Assembly (NCBI GenBank): GCA_024398105.1
Contig: JAKSJP010000006.1
Coordinates: forward strand, 28,373-92,372
From: Bacteroidales bacterium
Lineage (GTDB): Bacteria; Bacteroidota; Bacteroidia; Bacteroidales; UBA932
Direction of reading: 5' to 3'
DNA: 64,000 nt
The translations under genes were made by a program, and so were the position numbers. Below, piece by piece: positions 33,062-41,351 of this stretch (positions within the stretch are counted from its first letter, which is position 1; the number at the start of each line of letters is the position of its first letter). A model generated the notes under the pieces. That model ran no database searches. It was not told the DNA's origin and worked only from the letters and a program-made list of their open reading frames with translations.

Positions 33062-33895
33062 CTATTGCCTGAGACTGCTGAACGGATGGGCCAGGCCTTC
33101 CGCCGAGGCCAGCCTACCGCTGACCATTCCTATCTTCAGAGGAGCCTCGAAGCACACCGGGATGCGGTTCTCGTCATCCGAGAACCATAGGGTCAGGTCC
33201 GAATCCCCTGTGAAGAAATCACCTTCCACGACTTCTACCGAGAACTTCATTGCCTTGACCGTGCCCAGCCCCTTGACGACCTTGTCCTCCCTTCCCAGGA
33301 ACACGAAGTAGACTGTGAAGACGTCATCCGCCACGGCGAAGGTCATAGGGTACGGCTGTCCGACATTGACGCGGGACATGTCCATGTTCCTGGCCGTATA
33401 GAAAAGGGTCATGACGTCGTAGGTGCAGTTGTCAAGTGGGATCTGCATGGAGAACTCCGGCTTCCTGGAAGTCTCCAGGGTAGCCGAGACATACGGCTGG
33501 GCCGCATTCCAGACAAAGCGATAGTCATTCCTGCACCAGTACTTGCCCTCCCTCGTGTCGCGGTAGAATTTCTGAGGGGAAAGCCCGTCGACAAGGAACC
33601 ATGACTGGAAATCCTCGCGGAGCTTGAAGAACTTGTCGTAGAACTTCGCTGTCTGCCCATAAAGACGGGAAGCGAAGACCGGTTTCCCGTTCAGGGTCGT
33701 CTGGTCAAGAGTGAGGCTGGCGCTCGCCACGTCGGAATTGATCGCGCCCCACTTGAAGTTGATCTTATATGAGAGATTCTCACCTCCCTTGAAGGCGAGA
33801 TTGTCCTTGACAAGCGGACGAAGCGGCATGCACTGGGCCATCGCAGCGAAGCTCGCTACGACCAGCATGGTGAAGATAAGTGCAGCCCTCTTCAT
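33062..33895 (-). CDS. DUF3108-family secreted protein
   Basis: This 277-residue protein has a signal peptide (cleavage after AAMAQ, about residue 21) and a single beta-rich DUF3108 domain. Landmarks include FKGGENLSYKINFKWG near the mature N-terminus and the central TYDVMTLFYTARNMD. DUF3108 proteins are periplasmic or outer-membrane associated and often occur near envelope genes; the molecular role is unknown. It lies 24 bases downstream of dnaB and 34 bases upstream of the RseC-type gene. Confidence 0.85.
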   Translation of the reverse strand: MKRAALIFTMLVVASFAAMAQCMPLRPLVKDNLAFKGGENLSYKINFKWGAINSDVASASLTLDQTTLNGKPVFASRLYGQTAKFYDKFFKLREDFQSWFLVDGLSPQKFYRDTREGKYWCRNDYRFVWNAAQPYVSATLETSRKPEFSMQIPLDNCTYDVMTLFYTARNMDMSRVNVGQPYPMTFAVADDVFTVYFVFLGREDKVVKGLGTVKAMKFSVEVVEGDFFTGDSDLTLWFSDDENRIPVCFEAPLKIGMVSGRLASAEGLAHPFSSLRQ

Positions 33896-33919
33896 ATCTG
33901 TAAATGGATAGTCTGGTGA

Positions 33920-35440
33920 CTAGAAATCCGGATTGGCTCCGCCCATGTCGTAGCCGCCGTAGGAGTTTCCTCCATCGAACGGGTCGTAGCCGCCACCGTC
34001 CGCATTCATGGCAGACTGGTATTCGGTGCTCTCAGCCTGGCTGATCAGGTTGTCATCCAGCTCGACGAACTTGACCTGGTCGCTCTTGAAGCGCATGTCG
34101 ATCTCGCCGATCTCGCCGTTACGGTGCTTGGCGATGATGATCTGGGTCTTCTCTCTGTCTTCAGGGTTCTCCGAAAGGCCCACGAAATCAGGCCTGTGGA
34201 CGAAGATCACCATATCGGCATCCTGCTCGATAGAACCTGACTCACGAAGGTCGGAAAGCATAGGCTTGCCGTTTGAGTTCGATCTCTGCACAGAGTTACG
34301 GGAGAGCTGTGAAAGCGCGATGATCGCCACGTTGAGTTCCTTCGCCGTCGCCTTGAGGGTACGCGAGATCGCTGCGACTTCCTGCTCACGGAATCCTCTG
34401 AGCTCGGCAGGTCCCTGCATGAGCTGGAGGTAGTCGACGATGACGAGCCTTACGCCCTTTGACTTGACGAGTCTCTTGACCTTTGTACGGAATTCCATGA
34501 TCGGAAGGCTCGGGGTGTCATCCACGTAGAGCGGAGCAGCCGACAGCCTCTTGATCTTGACCTGGAGCTGCTCCCACTCGTATGGCTCGAGCTTGGAACC
34601 GCCCTTGATCTTCTCCGCAGGAAGGCCGGACTCGGTTATCATAAGACGCATGGCGAGCTGGATCTTCGGCATTTCAAGCGAGAAGATCGCAACCGGCATG
34701 TTGTGGTCGACGGCGGCATTCCTCGCGATGTTGAGCGAGAATGCTGTCTTACCGACTGAAGGACGTGCGGCGAGGATGATAAGGTCGGAAGCCTGCCAGC
34801 CCTGGGTGATGCGGTCGATCGAGACATAGCCCGACGGGACTCCGCTGAGGCCTGTCTGGTCCTGCATGTCCTCGATCTTCTGCATCGCTTCGTTGATCGC
34901 GGAGCCTATGGCTGTGACTTCCTTCTTGGAGTTGCTCTGGATGGCGTCATAGACCTTGGTCTGGGCGCTGTCCACGAGGTCATCCACGTTGACGGAGTCG
35001 TCGTATGACTTCCTGAGGATATCCATCGAAGCAGTGATGAGATCCCTCTGGATCTTCTTCTGCTTGAGAATCTTGAGATAGTATTCGAGATGGGCTGATG
35101 CACCAACCTTCATCGAGAGGGTGGTGATTGCCACAGTTCCTCCCACTGCCTCCAGATTGCCCATAGCCTTGAGCTTCTGGGATACAGAAAGGATATCCGG
35201 GGCTACATGCTCGTTGGTAAGTGCAACGACAGCCTCGAACACCATTCTGTTCTTAGGATCATAGAAGCAGGAAGGCTGAAGCTCTTCCAGTACCTCATCG
35301 ACACAGTTCGGATCGATGAGCAGGGCAGCAAGTACAGCCTCTTCGAAATCCAGGGCCTGAGGTGGCTTGTTGCCCATCTCAAGACCTAAAGTATCGAGAT
35401 TGACTGCCTGCGCCCTTCTGCGGGTTCTCTGCTCAGGCAT
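33920..35440 (-). CDS. dnaB: Replicative DNA helicase DnaB
   Basis: This 506-residue helicase unwinds DNA at the replication fork. The N-terminal primase-interacting domain (about 25-130) is followed by a RecA-like motor with Walker A ARPSVGKTAF (about 225-234), Walker B LVIVDYLQLM (about 330-339) and the DLRESGSIEQDAD motif (about 402-414). The C-terminal 50 residues are Gly/Asp/Tyr-rich and probably disordered. No intein is present. It lies between the zinc-ribbon gene (15-base gap) and the DUF3108 gene. Confidence 0.97.
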   Translation of the reverse strand: MPEQRTRRRAQAVNLDTLGLEMGNKPPQALDFEEAVLAALLIDPNCVDEVLEELQPSCFYDPKNRMVFEAVVALTNEHVAPDILSVSQKLKAMGNLEAVGGTVAITTLSMKVGASAHLEYYLKILKQKKIQRDLITASMDILRKSYDDSVNVDDLVDSAQTKVYDAIQSNSKKEVTAIGSAINEAMQKIEDMQDQTGLSGVPSGYVSIDRITQGWQASDLIILAARPSVGKTAFSLNIARNAAVDHNMPVAIFSLEMPKIQLAMRLMITESGLPAEKIKGGSKLEPYEWEQLQVKIKRLSAAPLYVDDTPSLPIMEFRTKVKRLVKSKGVRLVIVDYLQLMQGPAELRGFREQEVAAISRTLKATAKELNVAIIALSQLSRNSVQRSNSNGKPMLSDLRESGSIEQDADMVIFVHRPDFVGLSENPEDREKTQIIIAKHRNGEIGEIDMRFKSDQVKFVELDDNLISQAESTEYQSAMNADGGGYDPFDGGNSYGGYDMGGANPDF

Positions 35441-35455
35441 GTCAATACAGGATTA

Positions 35456-36271
35456 TTATTCTGAGAAATCAGGATTTACGAGAATTCTACCGCAGTGCTC
35501 GCAGATGATGAGCTTCTTGTTGGAAGCGATCTCGACAAGTCTCTGAGGGATGATGGTGTTGAAGCAGCCACCACAAGAGTTTCCGTTGTAGACAGCGACC
35601 ACTGCGAGGTGGTTGTGCACGCTTGCACGGATACGGTCGTATGCGCTCATAGTCCTTGCGTCGATCTTCGCTGCACAAGCCTCTCTTACAGCTGTGAGCT
35701 GAGCCTCCTCTGCAGAAGTAGACTCTACGATGGTAGCAAGCTCCTCTCTCTTGATCTTGAGGTCCTCCTCACGGATGCCGAGAGTCTCGTTGATCTCCTC
35801 AAGCTCTGCCTTGGTCTCGCCGATCTTGATCTTTGCCTCACCGATGTTCTTCTCTGCGATCATGCGGAGAAGCTCCTGGTTCTCGACCTCCTTGTTGAGT
35901 GAGTCGAACTCGCGGCTGTTGGCGATGTTCTCAAGCTGCTTGCGGTACTTTGCGATCTGGTTGTCGCAGTCTACGATGTTCTGCTTGTTGTCAGAGATCG
36001 TAGTGTTCATGCCCTCGATGTACTGCTCGAGGCCTGCAACCTTAGCATTGAGTCCTTCGATCTCGTCCTCGAGAGCAGCTACTTCACCTGGAAGTTCGCC
36101 TCTGAGCTGAAGAATCTTGTCAATAGCGGTGTCAGCCTGCTGAAGTTCATAGAGAGTCTTGAGCTTCTCCTGAGCGCTGAGATCCGAATCAGCAAAGGTC
36201 TTTGCAATCGATGTGAAGGTCTCCCTCTGGTCGATAGGGGTATCGACTTTCTTTATTTTTTTGGTTGCCAT
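35456..36271 (-). CDS. Coiled-coil protein with C-terminal zinc ribbon
   Basis: This 271-residue cytoplasmic protein is mostly long coiled coil (about 35-200, Glu/Lys/Leu-rich heptads) and ends in a C4-type zinc ribbon formed by SCGGCF and CEHCGR (about 232-262). It matches the family often annotated as a putative nucleic-acid-binding zinc-ribbon protein, whose precise role is unknown. It lies just upstream of dnaB and has a promoter box at 36311-36318. Confidence 0.85.
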   Translation of the reverse strand: MATKKIKKVDTPIDQRETFTSIAKTFADSDLSAQEKLKTLYELQQADTAIDKILQLRGELPGEVAALEDEIEGLNAKVAGLEQYIEGMNTTISDNKQNIVDCDNQIAKYRKQLENIANSREFDSLNKEVENQELLRMIAEKNIGEAKIKIGETKAELEEINETLGIREEDLKIKREELATIVESTSAEEAQLTAVREACAAKIDARTMSAYDRIRASVHNHLAVVAVYNGNSCGGCFNTIIPQRLVEIASNKKLIICEHCGRILVNPDFSE

Positions 36272-36310
36272 ATCTATAGATTTGTATTTTCCGGTTTATT
36301 GTGCGAACGG

Positions 36311-36318
36311 CAAAGGTA
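36311..36318 (-). promoter_or_regulatory. -7 promoter box for the zinc-ribbon gene and dnaB
   Basis: The minus strand reads TACCTTTG, an exact TAnnTTTG match, 39 bases before the ATG at 36271. Confidence 0.55.
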
Positions 36319-36349
36319 TGAAATTTTTTCCTTATACAGAGAAATATTT

Positions 36350-36667
36350 TTACAAAGCGCTCTTTATCTCCTCGAGCTGAGCCCTGATTTCCTTGAGAGA
36401 ATTCAGCGCCTTCACCCTGTCCTCGACAGTCTTCCTCTCGGATGCGAGCCTCTTTGCCGCTCCTTCGAGAGTAAGTCCGTTCTCCTTGATCAGAAGATGG
36501 AGCTGCTTGAGGACTTCCACGTCATCAGGGGTATACTGCCTGTTGCCCTTGGCATTGCGGTGCGGTTTGAGGTACTTCGGGAAACTGTTCGTCCAGAAGC
36601 GCACGAGCGAGGTGCTTTCACCAAGAATACCAGCAACTTCGCTGATTGAGTAGTAGTACTTTTCCAT
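36350..36667 (-). CDS. MerR-family transcriptional regulator
   Basis: This 105-residue protein has the MerR winged helix at its N-terminus (YYSISEVAGILGESTSLVRFWTN, about 5-27), followed by NRQYTPDDVEVLKQL and a short C-terminal coiled coil for dimerisation. There is no extra effector domain and no cysteine motif for metal, so the signal is unknown. It sits 28 bases after the second M23 gene and may be co-transcribed with the two peptidase genes. Confidence 0.88.
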   Translation of the reverse strand: MEKYYYSISEVAGILGESTSLVRFWTNSFPKYLKPHRNAKGNRQYTPDDVEVLKQLHLLIKENGLTLEGAAKRLASERKTVEDRVKALNSLKEIRAQLEEIKSAL

Positions 36668-36695
36668 ATCAGATCAAAAAGATTGTCCTGTGTTG

Positions 36696-37577
36696 TTAAT
36701 CCAATGACTGCCCTGTATTCGCCGACACGAAGGCGACATTCGCATAGTCCGACGGACCGAGTGTCAGGAACATGTAGTTGACAGGGTCCTGCGGTATGCC
36801 GTAGTACAGCACTTCGTAGTGGAGATGCGGGGCGAAAGTGTTGCCCGACACACCTACTGTCCCGACCTTCTTTCCGGCAACGACCTTCTGTCCCCTTGAG
36901 ACACTGATGTCTGAAAGGTGGGCATAGCGGGTCTCGTAGCCGTTGCCATGGTCGATGGTGACCACGTTGCCGAGACCTTTACCCGAACGGGTCACGTCCG
37001 AGACGGTTCCGGCCGCCGTAGCAAGGACCGGTTCTCCCTGTGCTGCGATTATGTCAAGTCCTCCATGCTGGGAGTCAATCTTGTAGAAAGGGTTGAATTT
37101 CATGCCGACGGATGCACCTGTCTGGGCGTATGTCAGATCCGCGATCGGAGACCTCTCAGGGACATTCTCGGCGACGCCTTCCTTAAGTCTTTCAAATATA
37201 GCGAGAAAATTCTTTTCTACCACGTCGATGTCGCCTGACATCTCCATCTTCACCTGTCCGACAGGGTCGACTGAAGGGGCATCTGCATGGAATATCTGGC
37301 TGTAGATGTCATTGTCCATCTCCTGAAGTCCGTCCGTGACCTCGCCTATGAGCTTCTGCTGGTCGAGGAAGTCGTTGTAGAGCCTCTCGTACATCCTGTT
37401 CTCCCTGCTGAGCTGACGCTCGAGGTCCGTGTTGAGGAAGAAAGAGAATACCGTGTAGAAGAAAGCTGCGATAGCCATGGTGCCGAAGATCGTCCAGGCG
37501 GCGCGAAGGACCCAGCGGCTGACCGAGGTAGTCACCCGCATGAACTTGAAGCTGTCTATGTCGAACCTGTACTGCAT
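36696..37577 (-). CDS. M23-family (LytM-type) metallopeptidase
   Basis: This 293-residue envelope protein has one N-terminal membrane anchor (about 25-50), a coiled-coil stalk (about 52-85) and a C-terminal M23 domain. The zinc ligands are visible as HGGLDI (about 170-175) and HLHYEV (about 255-260). Such proteins cut peptidoglycan cross-links or activate amidases. The neighbouring gene at 37579 encodes a longer relative with the same plan, 1 base away, so the two probably act together in cell-wall remodelling. Confidence 0.9.
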   Translation of the reverse strand: MQYRFDIDSFKFMRVTTSVSRWVLRAAWTIFGTMAIAAFFYTVFSFFLNTDLERQLSRENRMYERLYNDFLDQQKLIGEVTDGLQEMDNDIYSQIFHADAPSVDPVGQVKMEMSGDIDVVEKNFLAIFERLKEGVAENVPERSPIADLTYAQTGASVGMKFNPFYKIDSQHGGLDIIAAQGEPVLATAAGTVSDVTRSGKGLGNVVTIDHGNGYETRYAHLSDISVSRGQKVVAGKKVGTVGVSGNTFAPHLHYEVLYYGIPQDPVNYMFLTLGPSDYANVAFVSANTGQSLD

Positions 37578-37578
37578 G

Positions 37579-38592
37579 CTATCTTATCCTTACTCTCTGG
37601 TTAGGTCTTACGATAATGTTCGTGGACTCTGCCTCCGCTTTCTTTACCATGGACATGTATTCCTCCTTCGGCATGTCGAAGTCGAAGTAGTCCGTCGGGT
37701 TCACGTAGTTGCCCCTGAGCATCACCTCGTAGTGGAGATGCGGACCGGACGAACGGCCGGTGTTGCCGGACTCGCCTATGCACTCCCCTCGTTTAAGTTT
37801 CATTCCCTCAGCGACATAGATAGTGCGGAGATGGGCATATCTGGTAGTGTATCCGAAGCCGTGGTCTATCACGATAGAGTTGCCATAGCCAAAGAGCTCG
37901 AACTTGACTTCCTTGACGACTCCGTCGCCCGTGGTATAGACCGGATTGCCCGGAGGGCATGAGAAATCGTAGCCGGTATGCATCTTGGCAGAGCCGGTGA
38001 AAGGGTCGGTCCTGTAGCCGAACGGGCTTGACTTGCGATAGGTGTTCGGATCAGGGTTCACAGGCATGACGGCCGGGACGCATGAGACCATGTCGTCGGC
38101 TCTCCTGGCCACCGCGGAGATCTCCTCGAACGACTTGCTCTGGATGTAGGTCTTCTTGGTCATGTTGTCCAGTCGCACGGCAGTTCTCTTGAGGAGAGAA
38201 GCGTCCGACAGGTCAGCGAGGGCATCATAGCGGTTGACGCCGCCGAAGCCCGAGTTACGGACCGCAGGAGAGATGGCGTCGAGACCGAAGATGTTGCGGT
38301 AGATATCCTCGTCCCTCATGCCAAGTCCTTCAAGGGCCGCGTCATAATGGTCAAGCTGGCGGTTGACTTCGCGCATCTTCTCGACCCATTCCGCATTCTT
38401 TCTCTTGAGGTATGTCGTCTTAGGGAGCTCTATGCCGAGCACGCTGGTGAAAAGCCAGAGATAGAAAAGCGTCATGACGGCAGTGCTTACAGCCAGGACC
38501 GCGAATCTGTTGAATCGCGAACGATAGGAGACTTTCTCTATCTCATAGAGAAGGGTCTCCGGGTCAAGCCTGTATTTTTTGGTTCCTGCCAT
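37579..38592 (-). CDS. M23-family (LytM-type) metallopeptidase, larger relative
   Basis: This 337-residue protein has an N-terminal membrane helix (about 33-55), a coiled-coil region and a C-terminal M23 domain with zinc motifs HTGYDF (about 214-219) and HLHYEV (about 294-299). The catalytic set is intact, so it is predicted to be an active endopeptidase on the periplasmic side. The ATG at 38592 is used because the longer in-frame version crosses the promoter box at 38597-38604 and shared sequence with alaS. It is the first gene of the M23-M23-merR group. Confidence 0.9.
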   Translation of the reverse strand: MAGTKKYRLDPETLLYEIEKVSYRSRFNRFAVLAVSTAVMTLFYLWLFTSVLGIELPKTTYLKRKNAEWVEKMREVNRQLDHYDAALEGLGMRDEDIYRNIFGLDAISPAVRNSGFGGVNRYDALADLSDASLLKRTAVRLDNMTKKTYIQSKSFEEISAVARRADDMVSCVPAVMPVNPDPNTYRKSSPFGYRTDPFTGSAKMHTGYDFSCPPGNPVYTTGDGVVKEVKFELFGYGNSIVIDHGFGYTTRYAHLRTIYVAEGMKLKRGECIGESGNTGRSSGPHLHYEVMLRGNYVNPTDYFDFDMPKEEYMSMVKKAEAESTNIIVRPNQRVRIR

Positions 38593-38596
38593 GGCG

Positions 38597-38604
38597 CAAA
38601 TATA
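38597..38604 (-). promoter_or_regulatory. -7 promoter box for the M23 genes
   Basis: The minus strand reads TATATTTG, an exact match only 4 bases before the ATG at 38592, so the transcript would be leaderless. Confidence 0.6.
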
Positions 38605-38616
38605 CGGAAATTGTTG

Positions 38617-38624
38617 TAATTTTG
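38617..38624 (+). promoter_or_regulatory. -7 promoter box for alaS
   Basis: TAATTTTG matches TAnnTTTG exactly, 72 bases before the alaS ATG, and is divergent from the M23 box. Confidence 0.55.
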
Positions 38625-38696
38625 TATTCTTTATAGGTGTCACACCAATTTCGTGCCACCTTGGACGACAGAAGAAAAACAAGAAAAATACGACAT

Positions 38697-41327
38697 ATGA
38701 CAGCTAAAGAAATCAGACAGAAGTATCTGGACTTCTTCGCATCGAAGGGACACACGATCGTCCCTTCTGCACCGATGGTAGTGAAGGGAGACCCTACCCT
38801 CATGTTCACCAACGCAGGAATGAACCAGTTCAAGGACATCTTCCTTGGCAACACAGCAAAGAAATACGACAGGGTAGCGGACTCGCAGAAGTGTCTCCGC
38901 GTCAGCGGCAAGCATAACGACCTCGAGGAAGTAGGACACGACACCTACCACCACACAATGTTCGAGATGCTCGGTAACTGGAGCTTCGGCGACTACTTCA
39001 AGACCGAGGCGATCGACTGGGCATGGGAACTCCTTACCGAGGTATACGGAATCGACAAGAACATCCTCTACGCTACAGTGTTCGAGGGCTCGGCTGAAGA
39101 CGGCACCTCTCTCGACGAGGAGGCAAAGAAGGCATGGCTCAAGTATCTTCCTGAGGACAGGATCCTTCTTGGAAACAAGCATGACAACTTCTGGGAGATG
39201 GGTGACACAGGTCCATGCGGTCCTTGCTCAGAGATCCATGTCGACATCCGTACAGAGGAGGAGAAGGCAGCAAGCGGCATCCCTGGCCGCGAGCTCGTGA
39301 ACAAGTCTGACCCGCATGTCATCGAGATCTGGAACATCGTGTTCATGCAGTACATGCGTATGGCTGACGGCCACCTCGAGAGCCTTCCTGCAAAGAACAT
39401 CGACACAGGTATGGGCTTCGAGCGCCTCTGCGCAGTGCTCCAGGGCAAGAACTCCAACTACGACACAGACGTATTCTCAGGAATGCTTGACAAGATCGGA
39501 GAACTTTCAGGACACAAGTACGGCGAGGACAAGAAGACCGACGTGGCTATGCGAGTGATCGCTGACCACATCCGTACCATCAGCTTCGCGATCGCCGACG
39601 GCCAGCTTCCTTCAAACGCGAAGGCAGGCTATGTGATCCGCCGAATCCTCCGCCGCGCCGTACGCTACGGCTACACATTCCTCGGCTTCAACGAGCCTTT
39701 CCTCTGCAGGCTTCTCCCTCAGCTCATCTCAGACATGGGCGAGGCTTATCCTGAGCTCCCTGCACAGCAGAGACTCATCGAGAACGTCATCCGCGAGGAG
39801 GAGATGGCTTTCCTCCGCACTCTCGACAGAGGCATCAAGCTGATGGACGACTACATGGCAAAGGCTGCTGACACAAAGGTCATCAGCGGCGTCGATGCAT
39901 TCACACTCTATGACACATTCGGATTCCCTATCGACCTTACCGAGCTCATCGCCACAGAGAACGGCTACACAGTAGATCTCGATGGCTTCAAGGTCGAGCT
40001 CCAGAAGCAGAAGGACCGTGCCCGCAACGCTACCGCCAACGAGTTCGGCGACTGGGTAGAGTACCATGCAGGCGAAAGCGAGTTCGTCGGATATGACAAC
40101 ACCACAGTCGAGGGCGCACAGCTCCTCAGACAGCGTATGGTCAAGCAGAAGAACAAGGAGATGCTCCAGCTCGTGTTCGACCAGACTCCTTTCTACGGAG
40201 AGATGGGTGGTGAGGTCGGCGACACCGGCTACATCGTATCTGAGAGCGGCGAGAAGATCGCCATCATCAACACAGTGAAGGAGAACGGCCTTACCGTCCA
40301 TATCGCAGAGAAGCTCCCGACAGACCCTACCGAGACATTCACTCTCGTGGTAGATGCACAGAAGAGGCAGAAGATCGCGAACAACCATACATGTACCCAC
40401 CTTCTTGACGAGGTCCTCCGCGACGTACTCGGAACACATGTCGAGCAGAAGGGTTCATACGTATGCGACAACTACCTCCGTTTCGACTTCTCACACTTCG
40501 AGAAGCTCACCGACGAGCAGATCCGTCTCGTCGAGAGAAAGGTCAACGCACTCATCCGTGCGAACCACCCTCTCGAGGAGAAGAGAGACGCTACCATGGA
40601 CGAGGCTAAGGCAATGGGCGCAATCGCACTCTTCGGCGAGAAGTACGGCGACGTCGTACGCGTCGTGAAGTTCGGCGACAGCGTCGAGCTCTGCGGTGGC
40701 TGCCACACCAGCGCTACCGGTAACATCGGTTACTTCAAGATCACAGCCGAGTCAGCTATCGCTGCAGGTATCCGCCGTATCGAGGCCGTGACCGGCGAGG
40801 CTGCCGAGGAGTACTCTGAGAATCTCCAGGACACTCTCCGCACTGCAAAGGCATTCTTCAACAATGTCCCGGACCTCGCAGGTGCGATCCAGAAGCTGGT
40901 CAACGAGAACGCTGAGTACAAGAAGAAGGCAGAGGAGTTCGCAAAGCAGAAGGCTGCCGAGTTCGCAAAGACACTTGCCGAGAGAGCTCAGGAGGTCAAT
41001 GGCGTGAAGCTCATCATCATCAACCAGGCTACTGCCGCAGGCATCGACCCTGTAATGATGCGCGACGCTGCAGCTCTTCTCCAGAAGGAGCTCAGCAACA
41101 CAGCCATCGCAGCCGCATTCGAGCACGAGGGCAAGCCACAGCTTCTCCTCATGTATGCCGCTGACATCGTGGCAAACGGCAAGAACGCAGGCAAGGATAT
41201 CCGCGAGGGTGCAAAGTTCATCCAGGGCGGCGGTGGCGGACAGCCAGGCCTTGCTACTGCAGGTGGACGTAACGTAGAGGGTCTCAAGGAGGCTCTTGAC
41301 GCACTCGTTGCCGTAGCGACAAAGTAA
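38697..41327 (+). CDS. alaS: Alanine-tRNA ligase
   Basis: This 876-residue class II synthetase charges tRNA-Ala. The order is catalytic domain (motif 1 around [10 protein letters not shown] to NAGMNQFKD, residues 10-50; motif 2 and 3 by about 240), tRNA-binding domain, editing domain with the zinc motif [14 protein letters not shown] (about 562-575) plus CGGCH (about 665-669), and the C-Ala domain with an oligomerising coiled coil and the glycine-rich [14 protein letters not shown] (about 842-855). The ATG at 38697 matches the family N-terminus ([14 protein letters not shown]). It is the first of a run of plus-strand genes. Confidence 0.98.
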   Translation: MTAKEIRQKYLDFFASKGHTIVPSAPMVVKGDPTLMFTNAGMNQFKDIFLGNTAKKYDRVADSQKCLRVSGKHNDLEEVGHDTYHHTMFEMLGNWSFGDYFKTEAIDWAWELLTEVYGIDKNILYATVFEGSAEDGTSLDEEAKKAWLKYLPEDRILLGNKHDNFWEMGDTGPCGPCSEIHVDIRTEEEKAASGIPGRELVNKSDPHVIEIWNIVFMQYMRMADGHLESLPAKNIDTGMGFERLCAVLQGKNSNYDTDVFSGMLDKIGELSGHKYGEDKKTDVAMRVIADHIRTISFAIADGQLPSNAKAGYVIRRILRRAVRYGYTFLGFNEPFLCRLLPQLISDMGEAYPELPAQQRLIENVIREEEMAFLRTLDRGIKLMDDYMAKAADTKVISGVDAFTLYDTFGFPIDLTELIATENGYTVDLDGFKVELQKQKDRARNATANEFGDWVEYHAGESEFVGYDNTTVEGAQLLRQRMVKQKNKEMLQLVFDQTPFYGEMGGEVGDTGYIVSESGEKIAIINTVKENGLTVHIAEKLPTDPTETFTLVVDAQKRQKIANNHTCTHLLDEVLRDVLGTHVEQKGSYVCDNYLRFDFSHFEKLTDEQIRLVERKVNALIRANHPLEEKRDATMDEAKAMGAIALFGEKYGDVVRVVKFGDSVELCGGCHTSATGNIGYFKITAESAIAAGIRRIEAVTGEAAEEYSENLQDTLRTAKAFFNNVPDLAGAIQKLVNENAEYKKKAEEFAKQKAAEFAKTLAERAQEVNGVKLIIINQATAAGIDPVMMRDAAALLQKELSNTAIAAAFEHEGKPQLLLMYAADIVANGKNAGKDIREGAKFIQGGGGGQPGLATAGGRNVEGLKEALDALVAVATK

Positions 41328-41351
41328 GTAACAGCAGAGGGGCCGCTCTCA

